Source: Siphonodentalium dalli
Lineage: Eukaryota > Mollusca > Scaphopoda > Gadilida > Siphonodentaliidae
DNA length: 64,000 nucleotides
Direction of reading: 5' to 3'
Assembly: GCA_032622095.1 (NCBI GenBank)
Contig: CP136064.1
Location: forward strand, 181,446,011-181,510,010
The position numbers were made by a program, and so were the translations under genes. A model generated the notes under the pieces. That model was not told the origin of the DNA. It saw only the letters and a program-made list of their open reading frames with translations, and did no database searches. Below, piece after piece: positions 1 through 11,632 of this stretch; within the stretch, counting starts at the first letter, position 1, and every line of letters starts with the position of its first letter.

Positions 1-1053
1 AAAATCCCAATCACACCTGTCGAAATATTTGTTGTCATAGAAAATTGTCACTGCCTTATGAATGTCGTTCTAATGCTACATGGAGGGTATCGTCCAAATT
101 TACATTATATGTATTAAAGTTGCCGGTATTTGAAAGTAGCCGCGATTATAGTTACATATGTTTATATTGAAAGAAGGGGGTGATCAAATGATATGGTCAC
201 ATAAACACTGAAATAGGCGGGTCCAAAAAATTTCCCTTCAAATTGATTGTTTGAAATGAGATATTTTGAAAATTCACTGCCAAAAAAGATTTTCTTATTT
301 AGAAAATATTTCTCAATATAAAATAATTTATATCAAGAACCTTTCTCTTGGCTTTAAGAAAAATATTCTATACCTAGAACAGTTTTCTTGGGACCACTAA
401 CACGTTGAGATATGGGATGGAATATTCTTATAACCAGAAATTATTTCTGACAATTAACAAAAAATTCCTAGGCTGAAGAATATTTGTTTCTCAAATATAG
501 AAATTATACCTATAAAACAATAAGAAACGCAGACTACAATTATTTTTAAAGATGTCCTGTCTGATTTGACAACATAAAGCCAATCTTTGTGCATTAAAAT
601 GCATGATATAACCACGATAAATGTTTAATTTATTGGCCTATATGTCAATCTGATAAGAAAATAATAAAATTTGAGGTTTGAGACATCAATTCGGAGGGTA
701 GGGATACTACAAATTTCAAACTAAGAGCGCGCCATCACGAATTAATCTAACATTTTTTTATTTAAGACTTTTGTCCGTTACAGTTCAGTCTGATATGATT
801 TGGCCAATTTAAAATGGAAAATGTTTCTCTGAATACTGCAGCATGAATTGTAACCGACAACAGTCTTAAATACAAAATGTAAGATTTTCTTACAATCCGT
901 ACGTGGTAGCAGTGGTCAGCCAGACTGAACTCTGTCTTGTAGTTTGGGTGGAGGGCAGGAGAGTCAGCTTCTCCTCCCCCGTTGTTTCTAAAACCACCAT
1001 CCCGTTCTTCGTATTATAATATCCCTCGCGAGCATATATATACGCTCGAGGGG
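1..1053. other. Unassigned AT-rich flank
   Basis: I see no open frame with recognisable protein similarity, no RNA gene and no clear repeat boundary. Several short A/T-rich motifs recur between about 270 and 490, where variants of AAATATTCT alternate with AGAACC-type words. This may be an old, decayed repeat. Confidence 0.5.
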
Positions 1054-1411
1054 TCCTATTAAAAGCCGACCGTACCCGTCCTCACCCGTCCGCACCCCCA
1101 GGGGTCCGAGCGAGATTGAGCATATACCAGCACCATAGACCTGTTTCTACCAAAGTTCCAAGTCGATAGCTTGAGCGGAAACGGCACTGTTAACCCCTTA
1201 CTTATCGCCGGTTCCGATAGGTACGCACAATCCAAAAAAAAGGCACCCACCGCATCTCCCTTAGCTGCCTGACCACGGACATGGAAACCATATCATGTAG
1301 CGAATACCTCTCTGCATACGTGGGTGTTTGGCATGCAGGTCTATTCTGCACGATAGTGCTTGCCCCATCTCGCTCGGACCCCTGGGGATGTGCGGTCGGC
1401 TTTTAGTAGGA
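1054..1411. repeat. Fold-back repeat, family shared with 23.8-25.0 kb
   Basis: The two ends are inverted copies of about 64 bp. The left end reads TCCTATTAAAAGCCGACC and the right end is its inverted partner ending GGCTTTTAGTAGGA, and both continue through the GGGGTCCGAGCGAGAT word. The interior (about 1130-1318) matches the units at 23.8-25.0 kb, including the CCAAGTCGATAGCT and TGCCTGACCACGGA stretches. No coding potential is recognised; the small frames here are by-products of the repeat. Confidence 0.75.
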
Positions 1412-2270
1412 ACGCACTGGATCATGAATGGGGGATCTGTTGGTAAGATGCATAGCGCATATATATAAGCAGTCCAGCAATGGTAAAGGTGGTTCAAATC
1501 CAGATAAGTGTAGATACCAGATCCACGCACACGGAAGATAACCTGATTCGTGTATCTGTGCGAGTTTATCAATTGCTTCCCGGGGTCGGTTATTAGTACA
1601 TGCATTGGAGTGGTTTCCCGATGAAATTAACCCTCTGCGCGGTCTTTCCTTCAGTCGTTGAAGTGACAACGTCGTAATATGGTATAGCGGCTGATACGAC
1701 GATACACTACATTATATAAACCAAACCATCGATAGTGAATGTGAAGGGGTCTGAGACCCCTCCCCCTTAGTTTCAGCACATCATTTGTCTTCCAATCGGA
1801 GCAAGCATAAATGAATTCGTTCTGAAGATAGCTCTGGTAGTATTCGTCGTGATGAGAACTAACGACCGACAAGCGCCGATTGTTTTTCTTTATATGGTTT
1901 ATGTTCCAATAGTATTTCATAACACACGCACTCTCATGCTTTTGTGCATATACACCCGATTGTATAGCCACCCGCGGATTCCGAGACTGTCTGGTTTTGT
2001 TAGTGTGCATACCTGATCATCGAAGCATGGTTTTACTATAATATAAAATTAACGTGAATGGTCGGTTGTGTGACATGATTAACATCACAAAATAGAAGCC
2101 ACGTGGCACGGCATGCGTTCTGCATTACTGCATTGATGGCTTATTATCACATTACTGTGTTTCTTATTCATCACTTCAGAATATTGTATTTTTAGAGATG
2201 TTTCACATGTTGTAATAATTTCGCAACCTTGAGCAGATAATCGTGATGAAATAATCAAACAGAAGAGCAT
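1412..2270. other. Unassigned interval
   Basis: No gene is recognised. Minus-strand frames of 119 and 61 codons occur, but their translations show no family motif and no repeated or conserved structure. A pyrimidine/purine-rich patch (ctgagacccctcccccttag) lies near 1750-1770. Confidence 0.4.
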
Positions 2271-2963
2271 CTCGTCTCACATTAATACGGGATATAGGTA
2301 CGAAACTATCAATGGTCTATGGTAAGCTCGTCTCACAGTTTTTCGGGATATAGGTACGAAACTATCAATGGTCTATGGTAAGCTCGTCTCACAGTAATAA
2401 GCTCGTCTCACAGTAATACGGGGTGTAGGTACGAAACTATCAATGGTCTATGGTAAGCTCGTCTCACAGTAATACGGGATATAGGTACGAAACTATCAAT
2501 GGTCTATGGTAAGCTCGTCTCACAGTAATACGGGATATAGGTACGAAACTATCAATGGTCTATGGTAAGCTCGTCTCACAGTAATACGGGATATAGGTAC
2601 GAAACTATCAATGGTCTATTGTAAGGTCGTCTCACAGTAATACGGGATATAGGTACGAAACTAGCAATGGTCTATTGTAAGCTCGTCTCAAAGTAATACG
2701 GGATATAGGAACTAAACTATCAATGGTCTATGGTAACCTCGTCTCACAGTAATACGGGATATAGGTACGAAACTATCAATGGTCTATTGTAAGGTCGTCT
2801 CACAGTAATACGGGATATAGGTACGAAACTAGCAATGGTCTATTGTAAGCTCGTCTCAAAGTAATACGGGATATAGGAACGAAACTATCAATGGTCTATG
2901 GTAACCTCGTCTCACAGTAATACGGGATATAGGTACGAAACTTTCAATGGTCTATGGTAAGCT
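2271..2963. repeat. 56-bp minisatellite array with a 168-bp higher-order unit
   Basis: About 12 head-to-tail copies of a 56-bp unit are anchored by CTCGTCTCACAGTAATACGG and CTATCAATGGTCTATGGTAA. Unit starts at 2271, 2327 and 2383 are exactly 56 bp apart; a 19-bp partial copy begins at 2383 before the phase resumes at 2402. In the distal half, three variant units recur together: one ending ATTGTAAGG, one with CTAGC for CTATC, and one with CTCAAAG and GGAAC. They repeat as a block, with the AAGG marker at 2623 and again at 2791, 168 bp apart. Confidence 0.95.
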
Positions 2964-3786
2964 AATTCACCTTTCCGCTAGCGGCCGATAACCTCGCCCA
3001 CGGCTAATTATTTCATAGAGCTAGCTGCGGTAAGACAAACAAGTGATAAATATGAGTGAAACTGTGAAGCCGCTTATAGGAGCTCTGTTGGATTTGCCGG
3101 ATTATTTCGATAAATTCTATTTTAATTCGGTGGATACATCTTTAAAATCCCGTCAGTAAAGTTTCAGATAATATAGCTAAGGTTATGATCACAACGTGTC
3201 AATAAATAAATTGGAACATAAACTGTTTGTTGGAGCGAAATATCCTCGAAGCCAGAGGGAAAATGAAAGTTCACACCAGGTCGATTTCGAGGTTGATTCA
3301 TCGACTATTTTCGATGGCCACTTCTCTTGTCAAGCTCGTTGAGTGCAATAATAATCATATCTTCCTGTACTAATGCTGCGTTAGTTTGTGTATATATTGC
3401 TGGGCTGTGTGTAAACCACCGCATATTTGCCGAAACTACGAACAGTTTGTGGAAAATATTATATATGTATATCCGATCCGTAAATTCCTCTGATTATTAT
3501 TAACGAGTGATCTTGATGTTTATCTCAATTTAAACGTCATGCCCACGACGTTTAGAACGTTTGTCTCGCACCCCCCCCCCCATTCGGATATTATGCGTGA
3601 CGTCAAGTCTGCTCGTGGCGTTTCCCTAACTGTAAAGTATTAAATTAGTGTGTTCATAACTGGATTTTTGAACATTTATTATCACCACTTTCATTGTGCT
3701 TGTCAACACAAATTAGCATCTTGTCTGGTTGGGTCACATAATCGCATTTTGAATCCGCCCCTAAACGGGCTCAATTTACTGTTCTG
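2964..3786. other. Unassigned interval with a poly-C run
   Basis: No gene or RNA is recognised. A run of 11 C lies at 3571-3581. The rest is AT-rich and non-repetitive at the scale I can read. Confidence 0.45.
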
Positions 3787-5330
3787 GTGACACTCCACAG
3801 TTTCAACAGGTATGGGCCCAGAAATAGGGGGCACATAGATTCATTGAAATTTATCTGGATTATGATCCCAAACCATAGAGACAATATATATATATATGCC
3901 TGAAATTAGTACAGAATAGGCATTCAGAATTTGATACATAATTTCCATAATATATGGGCTATCAAGAGTTATGGCCCTTGATCTTTTGATCGAAAATGTG
4001 ATTTTTATTCAAAAAATGACCAAAATATTGCATTTTCATACCCAAGGGGAACGAATACCAATTTTTTTCAAGCATGGTCACCTATGTTGGTTTAAAGGCC
4101 TCTGGCTTCCAACATCAATGTGAAAAAATTTCAAACTTTCGCCGTTAAATTTTCCAGAAAATCAATTTTTAATGCAGATGACAAATTTTGGGTGCTAAAA
4201 AATTGACCCAGTATCTAGAGCCACTGTTTCGCAGAAAACGCTACTGCTGTCTATGGGTGGGTTCAAGGTAACTTGCACTTAATTTTTTCATCAGTCTAGA
4301 ACACCTTCTAAAATTAAACAAATTCATATCCCACCTTGTCTCAATATGCATACCACATGAATGGTGCCAGAAACCACTAGTAGTAGAGCGGTTAAGGCAG
4401 ATCAAATCTGGAATCATGCACTTTTGAGTAGAAGTATGAAACTTCTCACATATCATTATGGACATATATGGATCAATTTCTGATATGGACCTATTTTCAA
4501 AAATTCAAAATGGCCGCCAAAACCAAGATGGCGCCCAAGGGGGTCACTAAAATTCCGGTTATGACCCTATCTCTAGTTATACGGCGATAACAGAAAAAAA
4601 TATTTGACATATAATGGTGTTAATTGTTAGGTATTCGCCATACATATGCGTATTTAATTAAACTCATTTTGTTAGCCATCCCCCAAGATGGCCCCCAAAA
4701 TATCCCAAAATGGCCGCCAAAATTAAAAAAAAATGCCGATTTTTCTTAAATTCTACACGTCTTTCTAAATTACCCCAGAAAGTTTATGGGCTATATGGGA
4801 ATTTCTTCTCGGAATATTGAGAGTAGTCATTTACTATCAATTTCGAGTCATGTTGAGTATTCTGGGTTACCGCCGGACCATGTATACGTTTAAAAATACG
4901 ACTATCAAATCACCCACATAGTACATTAGTATTATTCCAACCACGCTATGTCCGTTAAGAGCTCTGTAATGTACACAATAATAATTGTCTGGACATGCAA
5001 AAACAGTATCACATTGTTTATCCAAAATTGCTATACTTATACAACAATTACTGCCAAAATAGCCGTCAAAATGGAAAAAATCTTGAATTTTCGTTCAAAT
5101 TAACTTTTTTGGGGGTTAATTCTGGGATATAAAAGTTGTAAGACTCACAGGCATATCTCTGAGACATACTAATTCAAGGAATTTCAGGGGTGGTCCATAA
5201 GATGTCTATACAAATCCAAGATGTCTGCCAAATTGACAGCGTAAATTTTACACCATTGTCATTTTTGCATACAAACGTAAATTTTTTCAACTCTGTAAGA
5301 CTCCGTCATAATTATTGTGGTACACTCTAG
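3787..5330 (-). repeat. Dispersed TIR-type repeat 'alpha', copy 1
   Basis: It begins with GTGACACTCCACAGTTTC, an end sequence shared with 58834 and, inverted, with 17904-17921. The interior, read on the minus strand, matches 13440-14163 and 17337-17921 (for example the CATTTTGGCGGCCATTTT words and the AATAATACTAATGTACTA stretch near 4918) and partly 58834-59457. In this copy the sequence around 4918-4922 runs unbroken through GTACTATGTGGG on the minus strand. That is the site into which the 14164-17336 element inserted in copy 2. No protein is recognised. Confidence 0.8.
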
Positions 5331-5949
5331 TTAGTCATTCAGCCAATAGCCGAAAAATAGGCCTGTCGGTACCAAACTGGTGGGCAAATTCTAACTGCAC
5401 TTTTTAAGTAGTTTAATGTCTCAGCTATCCATCTGGGTATGATAGCAATGTCAGCTCGGTAGTTTTCTGTTCGAAAATCGTCTTTAAAGTAACATACCAT
5501 ACACGAAAATGTTTTTTTTCATCAGTGGGGAAGGCTTATGTTCTGTTGTGTTCGCGGAGAAAGGTGACACTAAAGTCATATCCAATGGTCTCAGTGGTGA
5601 TATTAAAGCCCAAATTCCATAAATTAAACAATATTATCGTCATTACAGCGAATTTTAACCAAAATTTAAGCAAGTATAAGTATGGGAAATATGCCCGACA
5701 TCGTATAATTCGGCTTAGCATCAGGCGCTTTTGAACAGAACTATATACAACTCATGTGAAGAATTTAAATGTCATTTTGACTGTCAGACTATAACGTGTA
5801 TGTATTTCAAAATTCTGATTGGAAGATAATTAAACAAAGAAGCATAAATGATCGCGGTTTGTAGCTTAAGCGTGATACGCGCATATTACGTCCTTCAAAA
5901 TAGAGTTATCGGTCATGGCGAATAACTCAACAAGTTTTCATTACTGGGT

Positions 5950-6118
5950 TTGTATATATAACGCGCTTCGCTACCCTACCCATTCGCACTGCCATTATGA
6001 GCCATGACTATAGGTGCCGATAGTATACTACCATGACGTAAAACAGCCACGTATACTGACACGCTCATAAGGGCAGTTCGGTGGGGTGGGATCGAAGTGA
6101 AGCGTGTTATACAAGCCT
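5950..6118. repeat. Imperfect hairpin of about 170 bp
   Basis: The left arm begins TTGTATATATAACGCGCTTC. The inverse of the right arm begins TTGTATAACACGCTTCACTT and continues in parallel through ACTGCC.TTATGAGC. The centre is near 6034. It looks like a fold-back element inside the larger TIR element; no coding sequence. Confidence 0.75.
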
Positions 6119-6771
6119 CTGTGATTTTCGCATTCCGCAGATAGCGCACTCATCACGCATACTTTAATGAAATGACATCGCATTCACTACATGTAACTAT
6201 GGACTGGTGTTTTCAAAGGGCACCGGAAGCTTCCAAGGATAGGGTGGTAGATTTGTCAGAAATGGGCACAATTTGGAAGGCAAGCATAACTATTACTTAA
6301 AATCGCTCAAAACCTAGAAGAAACGTTAGATGTACAGACTTTTAACACATTGCATGGACCAAGTTCATCGGAAACTATCAGGATGAAAATATATCACTTA
6401 TAGCGAATATATAAATTGTTTCACGTCAATTATCTAAAGTTCCCTGCCATTCTGAGGTTAATTCCTGCATGGAAGGCCATTATCTGTTCCCTTTACCACA
6501 CCCCCATGCTTCCGGTACCCTTGATGTTTTCTGTTGGGTTCGCCTGGACCAAGCCAACACCGACAGAGGCAACATATTGCTTATGTTTTGTCGGCATTAG
6601 CTTGGCCATGGCAGCCACAACCATCATGCGTGTAAGATGTGAGTTATATTGTACCCCATATTGCACAACCACTGAAATCGTGACATACGTCATATATAGT
6701 ATAGTCGACAACTAGTTTTATTAACAATATTATTCAATTGTTTGGTCCTCATCGTCATCATCGCTATACTG

Positions 6772-8803
6772 TCACTGCTGTTGACATCTTCTGGTGGTTG
6801 TGAGACGACACATTCCAGTACGGCTTTGTCCAGTTTTTGAGTACACCAATAACTGCTTCCACGGCCTTCTCATCCTTGGCAATTTTTGGTGCTGACAATT
6901 ATGTCCATTCTTCCTAAAGCCGACCATTTCCCGAAATTGTCTCAAAAACAAAGATCGATACTCGGCGGTAAGATAGAACCTCGAGACAGCGCTCTCTTTA
7001 AGACTGAATCTGACAATACCTCCTGGTGATTTTGTGTCCTTATTAACGGTTTCCTCTGTTGTTTGGTCGACTGGTATCTTACCGAACGGATTGTCAGCAC
7101 CAATCTGGACTGCGAAACCTCCTCTAACAACATTTTCATACACATCTGGGTTTGTTGTTGGCACGGATAACATATCAGCATAAAAAATATTTAAAAAAAA
7201 TAAAAACATATCAGCATAATAGACAGGAAGGTATCTGGCATAGTTGGTATTGTCGTATGCATGGCACCACGGTATCATGGCTCGTATAGCAGACAGGTGC
7301 AAATTCCAGTCTCCTTCTCTGTATGCGCAGATTAATCCCAGCAGGATACCACAGACTATGTCCATATATACGAAATCCAGAACGCAGACAATGGCCCGTT
7401 GGATTGTTTCAGATAAGCCAGGTATTGGCTAAATACACAAATGATTTTCTTAAAAAAGCGATTATACTGTCGCCCGTCCATGACAGCAGAGATCGATCCA
7501 TATGCAACAATACCGGACTCAACACAAAGGTCTCTCAACCTAGCATCTTTGAACCTCTGACCCAGGATGCTGAGAAAATTACAGATTGTGTGGAAGGCTC
7601 CTAATCTGATAACAACCTCCATATATAATTGCTTGTTCTTCCACTTAACTTCAGCAACCTTCGCTTACAACGCTTGGTCGAAAACAGAGTCAAAGCCCAA
7701 CGATGTTTTAATAGAAACAGCTTGCTTCAAAATTTCAGAACATGTGGACATATCAGTTGCAGGTAACACCCTTTTGCATGCGAATGATAAAGCCTGTCCA
7801 ACCGGGAACCGTTTGTAGTTGCCGATCGTGATGGATAATCCGAGTTGTGGCCCACAACATTGTTTTTCTAAAAGCTTGGTCTGTGTGTGTCTTCATGTCG
7901 GGTTCACTGATCGAACTTATGCTAGGCCCAGTTCGTTTACCGGCATTGTAGACGGGGAGCTTAGTAGATTGTGTGGTTATGATCCGCCTCTTATCCATCT
8001 TCATTTCAGGTTCTTTAATCTCACGAAAGGGTCCAAAGACTCTAGGCTGGATTACTATCCCATTCACGCGATGACTGGTTCCCCCCACCCGTTGCTGTCT
8101 CATCTAAAATGTCGATGTTATCCCACACGAGAGATATGAATACTCCGGGCATCACCCTGATCCATTATGTCTGAACGGAGAATTGCGGCGGCATTTCGAA
8201 CTGTGTCATCTTCAGGCTTACTATTTCTTAAAGAACCCAGTTCATCGTTCAGTGATTGTGTGTCTCTTGCTATGTCACAAACAGTTGAACAATCTGCAAC
8301 AACTAGAATTTTTCCATTGTTATCGGGAAAGATATTAAGTTTGCTTCCAAACTCTGATTCCAAATTTCGACGAAGGTGTTTTCTGGTAGCTGGTCGCATC
8401 TCAACTACTCCCGCTTTTAACATGTTCCGTGTTAAGGAGTCCGCGAGTTGAGTTATTTTCATTACCATAGGTTTCTCAAAAACATCATGCCGAATGAAGT
8501 CATACAAAATAGATTTGCAGTGGTTCTCGGAATTTATCCAACATTCAGAGTCTTTTCTATCTCTAAAAGCGGTCTAAAGGATCTCACTTCAAATGGCAGC
8601 CTCGATAAGTGAATCCCACGACCTCAAGTCTTTCAACGTACTAAGTTTGGACTCAGAATCATACATTGGGAAATGTATCACACATCCATTTTCTAATTTG
8701 GTTATCTGTTCAGGTAGTTCACCATCAAGTTTGCGTTTTCTGTTAGTAGTTTTGTTATTGTCAGGTCGAAATCATCGCCTTCACCAGACACCACTTCTTC
8801 CAT
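6772..8803 (-). pseudogene. Broken copy of a multi-copy invertebrate gene of unknown function
   Basis: Read on the minus strand, similarity runs from an ATG at 8803-8801 to a stop near 6772, in several frames. Pieces in order are: a frame with KRKLDGELPEQITKLENG (about 8770-8600, one stop before 8580); a 129-codon frame at 8507-8118 with TRKHLRRNLESEFGSKLNIF; 8103-7753 with QTVPGWTGFI; an in-frame stop after FDQAL near 7675; 7622-7356 with VVIRLGAFHTICNF; then, after a frameshift near 7400, REGDWNLHLSAIRAMIPW, NTNYARYLPVYYADM and PFGKIPVDQTTEETVNKDT at 7365-6990. These motifs recall long intronless proteins of unknown function present in many copies in mollusc and cnidarian genomes; this link is from memory. 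At least two frameshifts and two stops make it non-functional. Function unknown. Confidence 0.75.
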
Positions 8804-9059
8804 AGTGAATCGTTCGAATCTATGTCACCCCGGCTGTCCGTACATTTCTAGAACCGAGCGATGAGTGCCGTGAGTCCGACGTTTCGTCAAGTAGATTTTT
8901 TTAGGGCAATAAATTTCATATTATTGTCATTGTTAGGTGAGTGACAGTGTAATTCTTTTATAAATGTTCAAATATAACACGCGGAATTGATTTAGGATGT
9001 AATTTTGTGGTATAATCATAGTCTTTGAGAAGTTGTGAGCGTAAATTGAAATGATCGGC
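8804..9059. other. Interval between pseudogene and right TIR
   Basis: This is AT-rich sequence with no recognisable gene. It could hold the upstream region of the enclosed pseudogene, but no promoter motif can be supported. Confidence 0.4.
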
Positions 9060-9419
9060 ACAATAACAAACACTGATCTTCATATTTTTCGCGTATGGAA
9101 GACAAAATCAGATATAAAGAAAACACGCATTTTTTCGAAAACTAATTCTTATTTTTTCGTATAAAACTACCGTTATGAACTTGCTATCATGGCTATTTAG
9201 TTTTATTTATATAACCACTACAAGAATACACTGGTGGCAATTTGCCCGCCGATTTGGTACCGACCAGGTGGGTTGGCTGAATGACTAAGTGACATAGGCA
9301 ATATTAAACTATGTGCTGGTAGTTAAAATAAAGATAACTGCCAAAATGACCGCCATAATAGGAATGTTTTAGTGCAACCGTGGAACCTCTCTGCTAAGTA
9401 AGATTGTTATATGATAACA

Positions 9420-9560
9420 TGTCCGATTTGACTAAATCAGGTCCATGATTATGCTGTTCTGTACCTGCTATATGATATTGTGATTCTTGTACATGATAAC
9501 ATATTGGCATATGCTACACCAGGCTAATGTTACATGCCACAATGTTCCTGCTTGATAATC
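9420..9560. repeat. Minisatellite family 'beta', fragment
   Basis: Diverged units share words such as GATAACAT, CTACACCAGGCT and TACATGCCACAATG with the arrays at 10235-10480 and 12750-13205. Too degraded to fix a unit length here. Confidence 0.6.
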
Positions 9561-10234
9561 TCAGGATGCTTATATAAGAAATATATGAAAAATATACGAT
9601 CATATGTACTGGAAGTAGTTTCACCATAAGCGGTTCATTGCATTGCTGTGACTACCTTCATAATAGTTTAACGTTATAACATGGACAGAAACAAATTATG
9701 AGGGTGTGTCTAATGTATAATAGATCAATAGAATGTGTATAATTCGAATGTACCAAGGATTACATGCCCTTGTTCAGCCAGTTTTCGGTCGGATGTGATT
9801 AAAATAGCTCTGTTGTCATTGAAAGTGAAAACCAATTATATAAGCAATGAGTACTTCATAACACAACATCCGTGTTATTCTGTTACAAGACTAACTACAT
9901 TTTTGCAGAACCATTCAAATTGTAGATGGTTGATCAGTCGAATAGCTCTATTTCATTAAATTCGAACAATGTGTCATGTCAGATGGCACATTTTCTCCAC
10001 ATCATCGTACTTGAGTTGAAAATGTAACAAGGCATTTTCTTCCAAATTCGACAATATGACCATGAGTTGCTAACATACCTCTGATGATTACCACTTTGTT
10101 AGTGAGGTGCACTTAGGGACACGTTTAGAAATACATAAGAAACGATCATGAAATTTAACAAATCCAGCTTAAAACTGACTTTTGGGGCATTATATCGATT
10201 CATATTAGCCAACATGTTTGGTATGCATTTGTTG
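9561..10234. other. Unassigned interval
   Basis: No gene is recognised. A 74-codon plus-strand frame (9735-9959) has no family motif and no codon pattern distinguishing it from the flanks. Confidence 0.4.
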
Positions 10235-10480
10235 CATCAAATTATGGGCACTATATGACAATAGCTTCCACATATGTGCACTACACAGGCTCATCATACA
10301 TGTCATTATGTACCTGCTACATTTGATGGTGTTTCTTATATATAATACAGGTCGGATTATACCAGACCGGGGAACATGGCTCATCGCACTTGCCACAATG
10401 AATCTGTTGTGCTCGACCAGGACTATTATAAACCTGTTCGATATAGACTACACCAGACTGATTGTGTGTGCCAGAAAATG
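10235..10480. repeat. Minisatellite family 'beta', second block
   Basis: Two to three diverged units of roughly 80 bp carry the words CTACAC.GGCTCATCATACATGTCA, a GATATAGACTACACCAGACT variant, and TATATAATACAGGTCGG. It sits just beside the Tc1-like pseudogene. The two overlapping frames of 63 and 87 codons are by-products of the repeat. Confidence 0.65.
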
Positions 10481-10494
10481 AGAAAGCATCTGGT

Positions 10495-11165
10495 ATAAAC
10501 GATTAGATCCATTCCCCAACCAGAGATTGGTCCAACTCTTGCAGAGATGTCTGTTGAACGTGTCGAGTTGTCACACAGTCTACAACCTCACCCAGTCATG
10601 TTCTATGAAATTGAGATTGTATGATACCGCTGGTAAATCAATGCATTTGATTCCTTCCTCTTTGAGATAACGTTTCCCAAGCCTGGTTCAGTGTGGTCTG
10701 GTGGTATCTTCTACCAGAAAGGAATATGCACCTATAGTACCTGCAAACGGTCGCACAAACAGGTCTAGAATTCCACCCCTATAACTTTAAGCATCAATGG
10801 TGCCGTTCTGGATGATAAACATGTCTGTGCGACCGTCAAAAGGCATCCCTCCCCACACCATAACCGAACCACAATCTTAGCGGTTATCTTCCACCACTGT
10901 GGCATCAGTGAAACTCTCATATCGCCTCCTCCAGACCAAAACACGTCTGTCAATGAAATATAGGCTAACTCTGTTCACAGCATGGTTGACCATTGTTGCA
11001 CTCTACAGTTGACACAATCCGCGCACCGCTGTACATGGTGTCATATGTGACGTGGCAGCACGATTACGACCTCCTTGAGCGTAACGAACATCGTGTTGTC
11101 TGTTTCTGTTGGCCTGTGTTGAAATTATGACCCCAGCCTCATTCTGGAGGGGAGCGCTGCAGTGA
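10495..11165 (-). pseudogene. Tc1/mariner-like transposase pseudogene
   Basis: Minus-strand translation gives the Tc1-type transposase order: DRRVLVWRRR, then SVMVWGGM, then NGTIDA (stop) SYRGGIL, VRPFAGTIGAYSFLVEDTTRPH, YLKEEGIKCIDLP and NLNFIEHDW. The DNARPH position that carries the second catalytic Asp reads EDTTRPH, and the NPIEH position reads NFIEH. The first catalytic Asp region is not recognisable. At least five in-frame stops occur (after EDNR, DA, PH, VRL and TV), along with frame changes near the 5' end, so the copy is dead. DDE transposases of this family cut and paste at TA dinucleotides; no intact TIR pair was identified around this copy. Confidence 0.9.
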
Positions 11166-11480
11166 TATGACATTCATTGTGTGTGCCAGATTCACAGTTT
11201 CTTTGAGATAAAGCCATCATAAAGGTTATATGTTTGTCTTATCATTTCGTACCCGCAGATGACTATGTCGTGACTTCTTTCCACAGTAATATGGGTATTG
11301 ATGCGATTCCACACCTGGATGCAATGTTATTGCTGTCACCTGGTCATGCAGAAACCTACCTATGTGACATTCCAGATTGGAGCATCACCACCCCTCTGGA
11401 CAAATTGTGGGTGCTTAATTCGGAAACCTTTTTAAATCAATGCCGAAGAGTTGTTGGTAATAGCCACTCATGTGACACTA
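11166..11480. other. Unassigned interval
   Basis: An open frame of 139 codons (11234-11653) starts here, but half of it is the inverted repeat at 11482-11632 and the rest shows no family motif. I do not call it a gene. Confidence 0.4.
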
Positions 11481-11481
11481 T

Positions 11482-11632
11482 ACAGTTATCGCCTGGTGTT
11501 GAGGGAGACACGGATATTTGTCGCCCGTTTGGGGATGAATGTCTCCCGAGGGGCTTTGCCCCGAGGGAGACATTCATATCCCAAGCGGGCGACAAATATC
11601 CGTGTCTCCCGACAAATAAAGGCGATAACTGT
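11482..11632. repeat. Near-perfect 108-bp hairpin with extended arms
   Basis: Inner arms of about 50 bp (11503-11553 and 11560-11610) pair almost perfectly around a TTT loop (GGGGC TTT GCCCC). The arms carry GGGAGACACGGATATTTGTC and its inverse. The pairing extends outward to ACAGTTATCGCC on the left and its inverse near 11620-11632. It resembles a MITE; no coding content. Confidence 0.9.

Larger units (their letters stand above)
5331..9288. mobile_element. Decayed 4-kb DNA transposon with ~200-bp TIRs
   Basis: The left end (from 5331) and the inverted right end (from 9288) share an identical 16-mer, TTAGTCATTCAGCCAA. Inward they share GTCGGTACCAAA, GGGCAAATT, TGATAGCAA, CGGTAGTTTT and CCATAC.CGAAAA in the same order over roughly 200 bp. 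The interval encloses a 170-bp hairpin (5950-6118) and a long minus-strand pseudogene (6772-8803). No flanking target duplication could be fixed with confidence. I infer that this is an old TIR element and the enclosed gene its cargo. Chance juxtaposition of two copies of a smaller repeat is the main alternative. Confidence 0.6.

Noticed and set aside
1430-1510. tRNA-like GGTTCAAATCC box near 1491
   Set aside because: No cloverleaf could be drawn upstream: the A box, acceptor stem and anticodon arm are absent.
2271-2963. Regular direct repeats that might suggest a CRISPR-like array
   Set aside because: The 56-bp units are contiguous, with no unique spacers, and the host is clearly eukaryotic.
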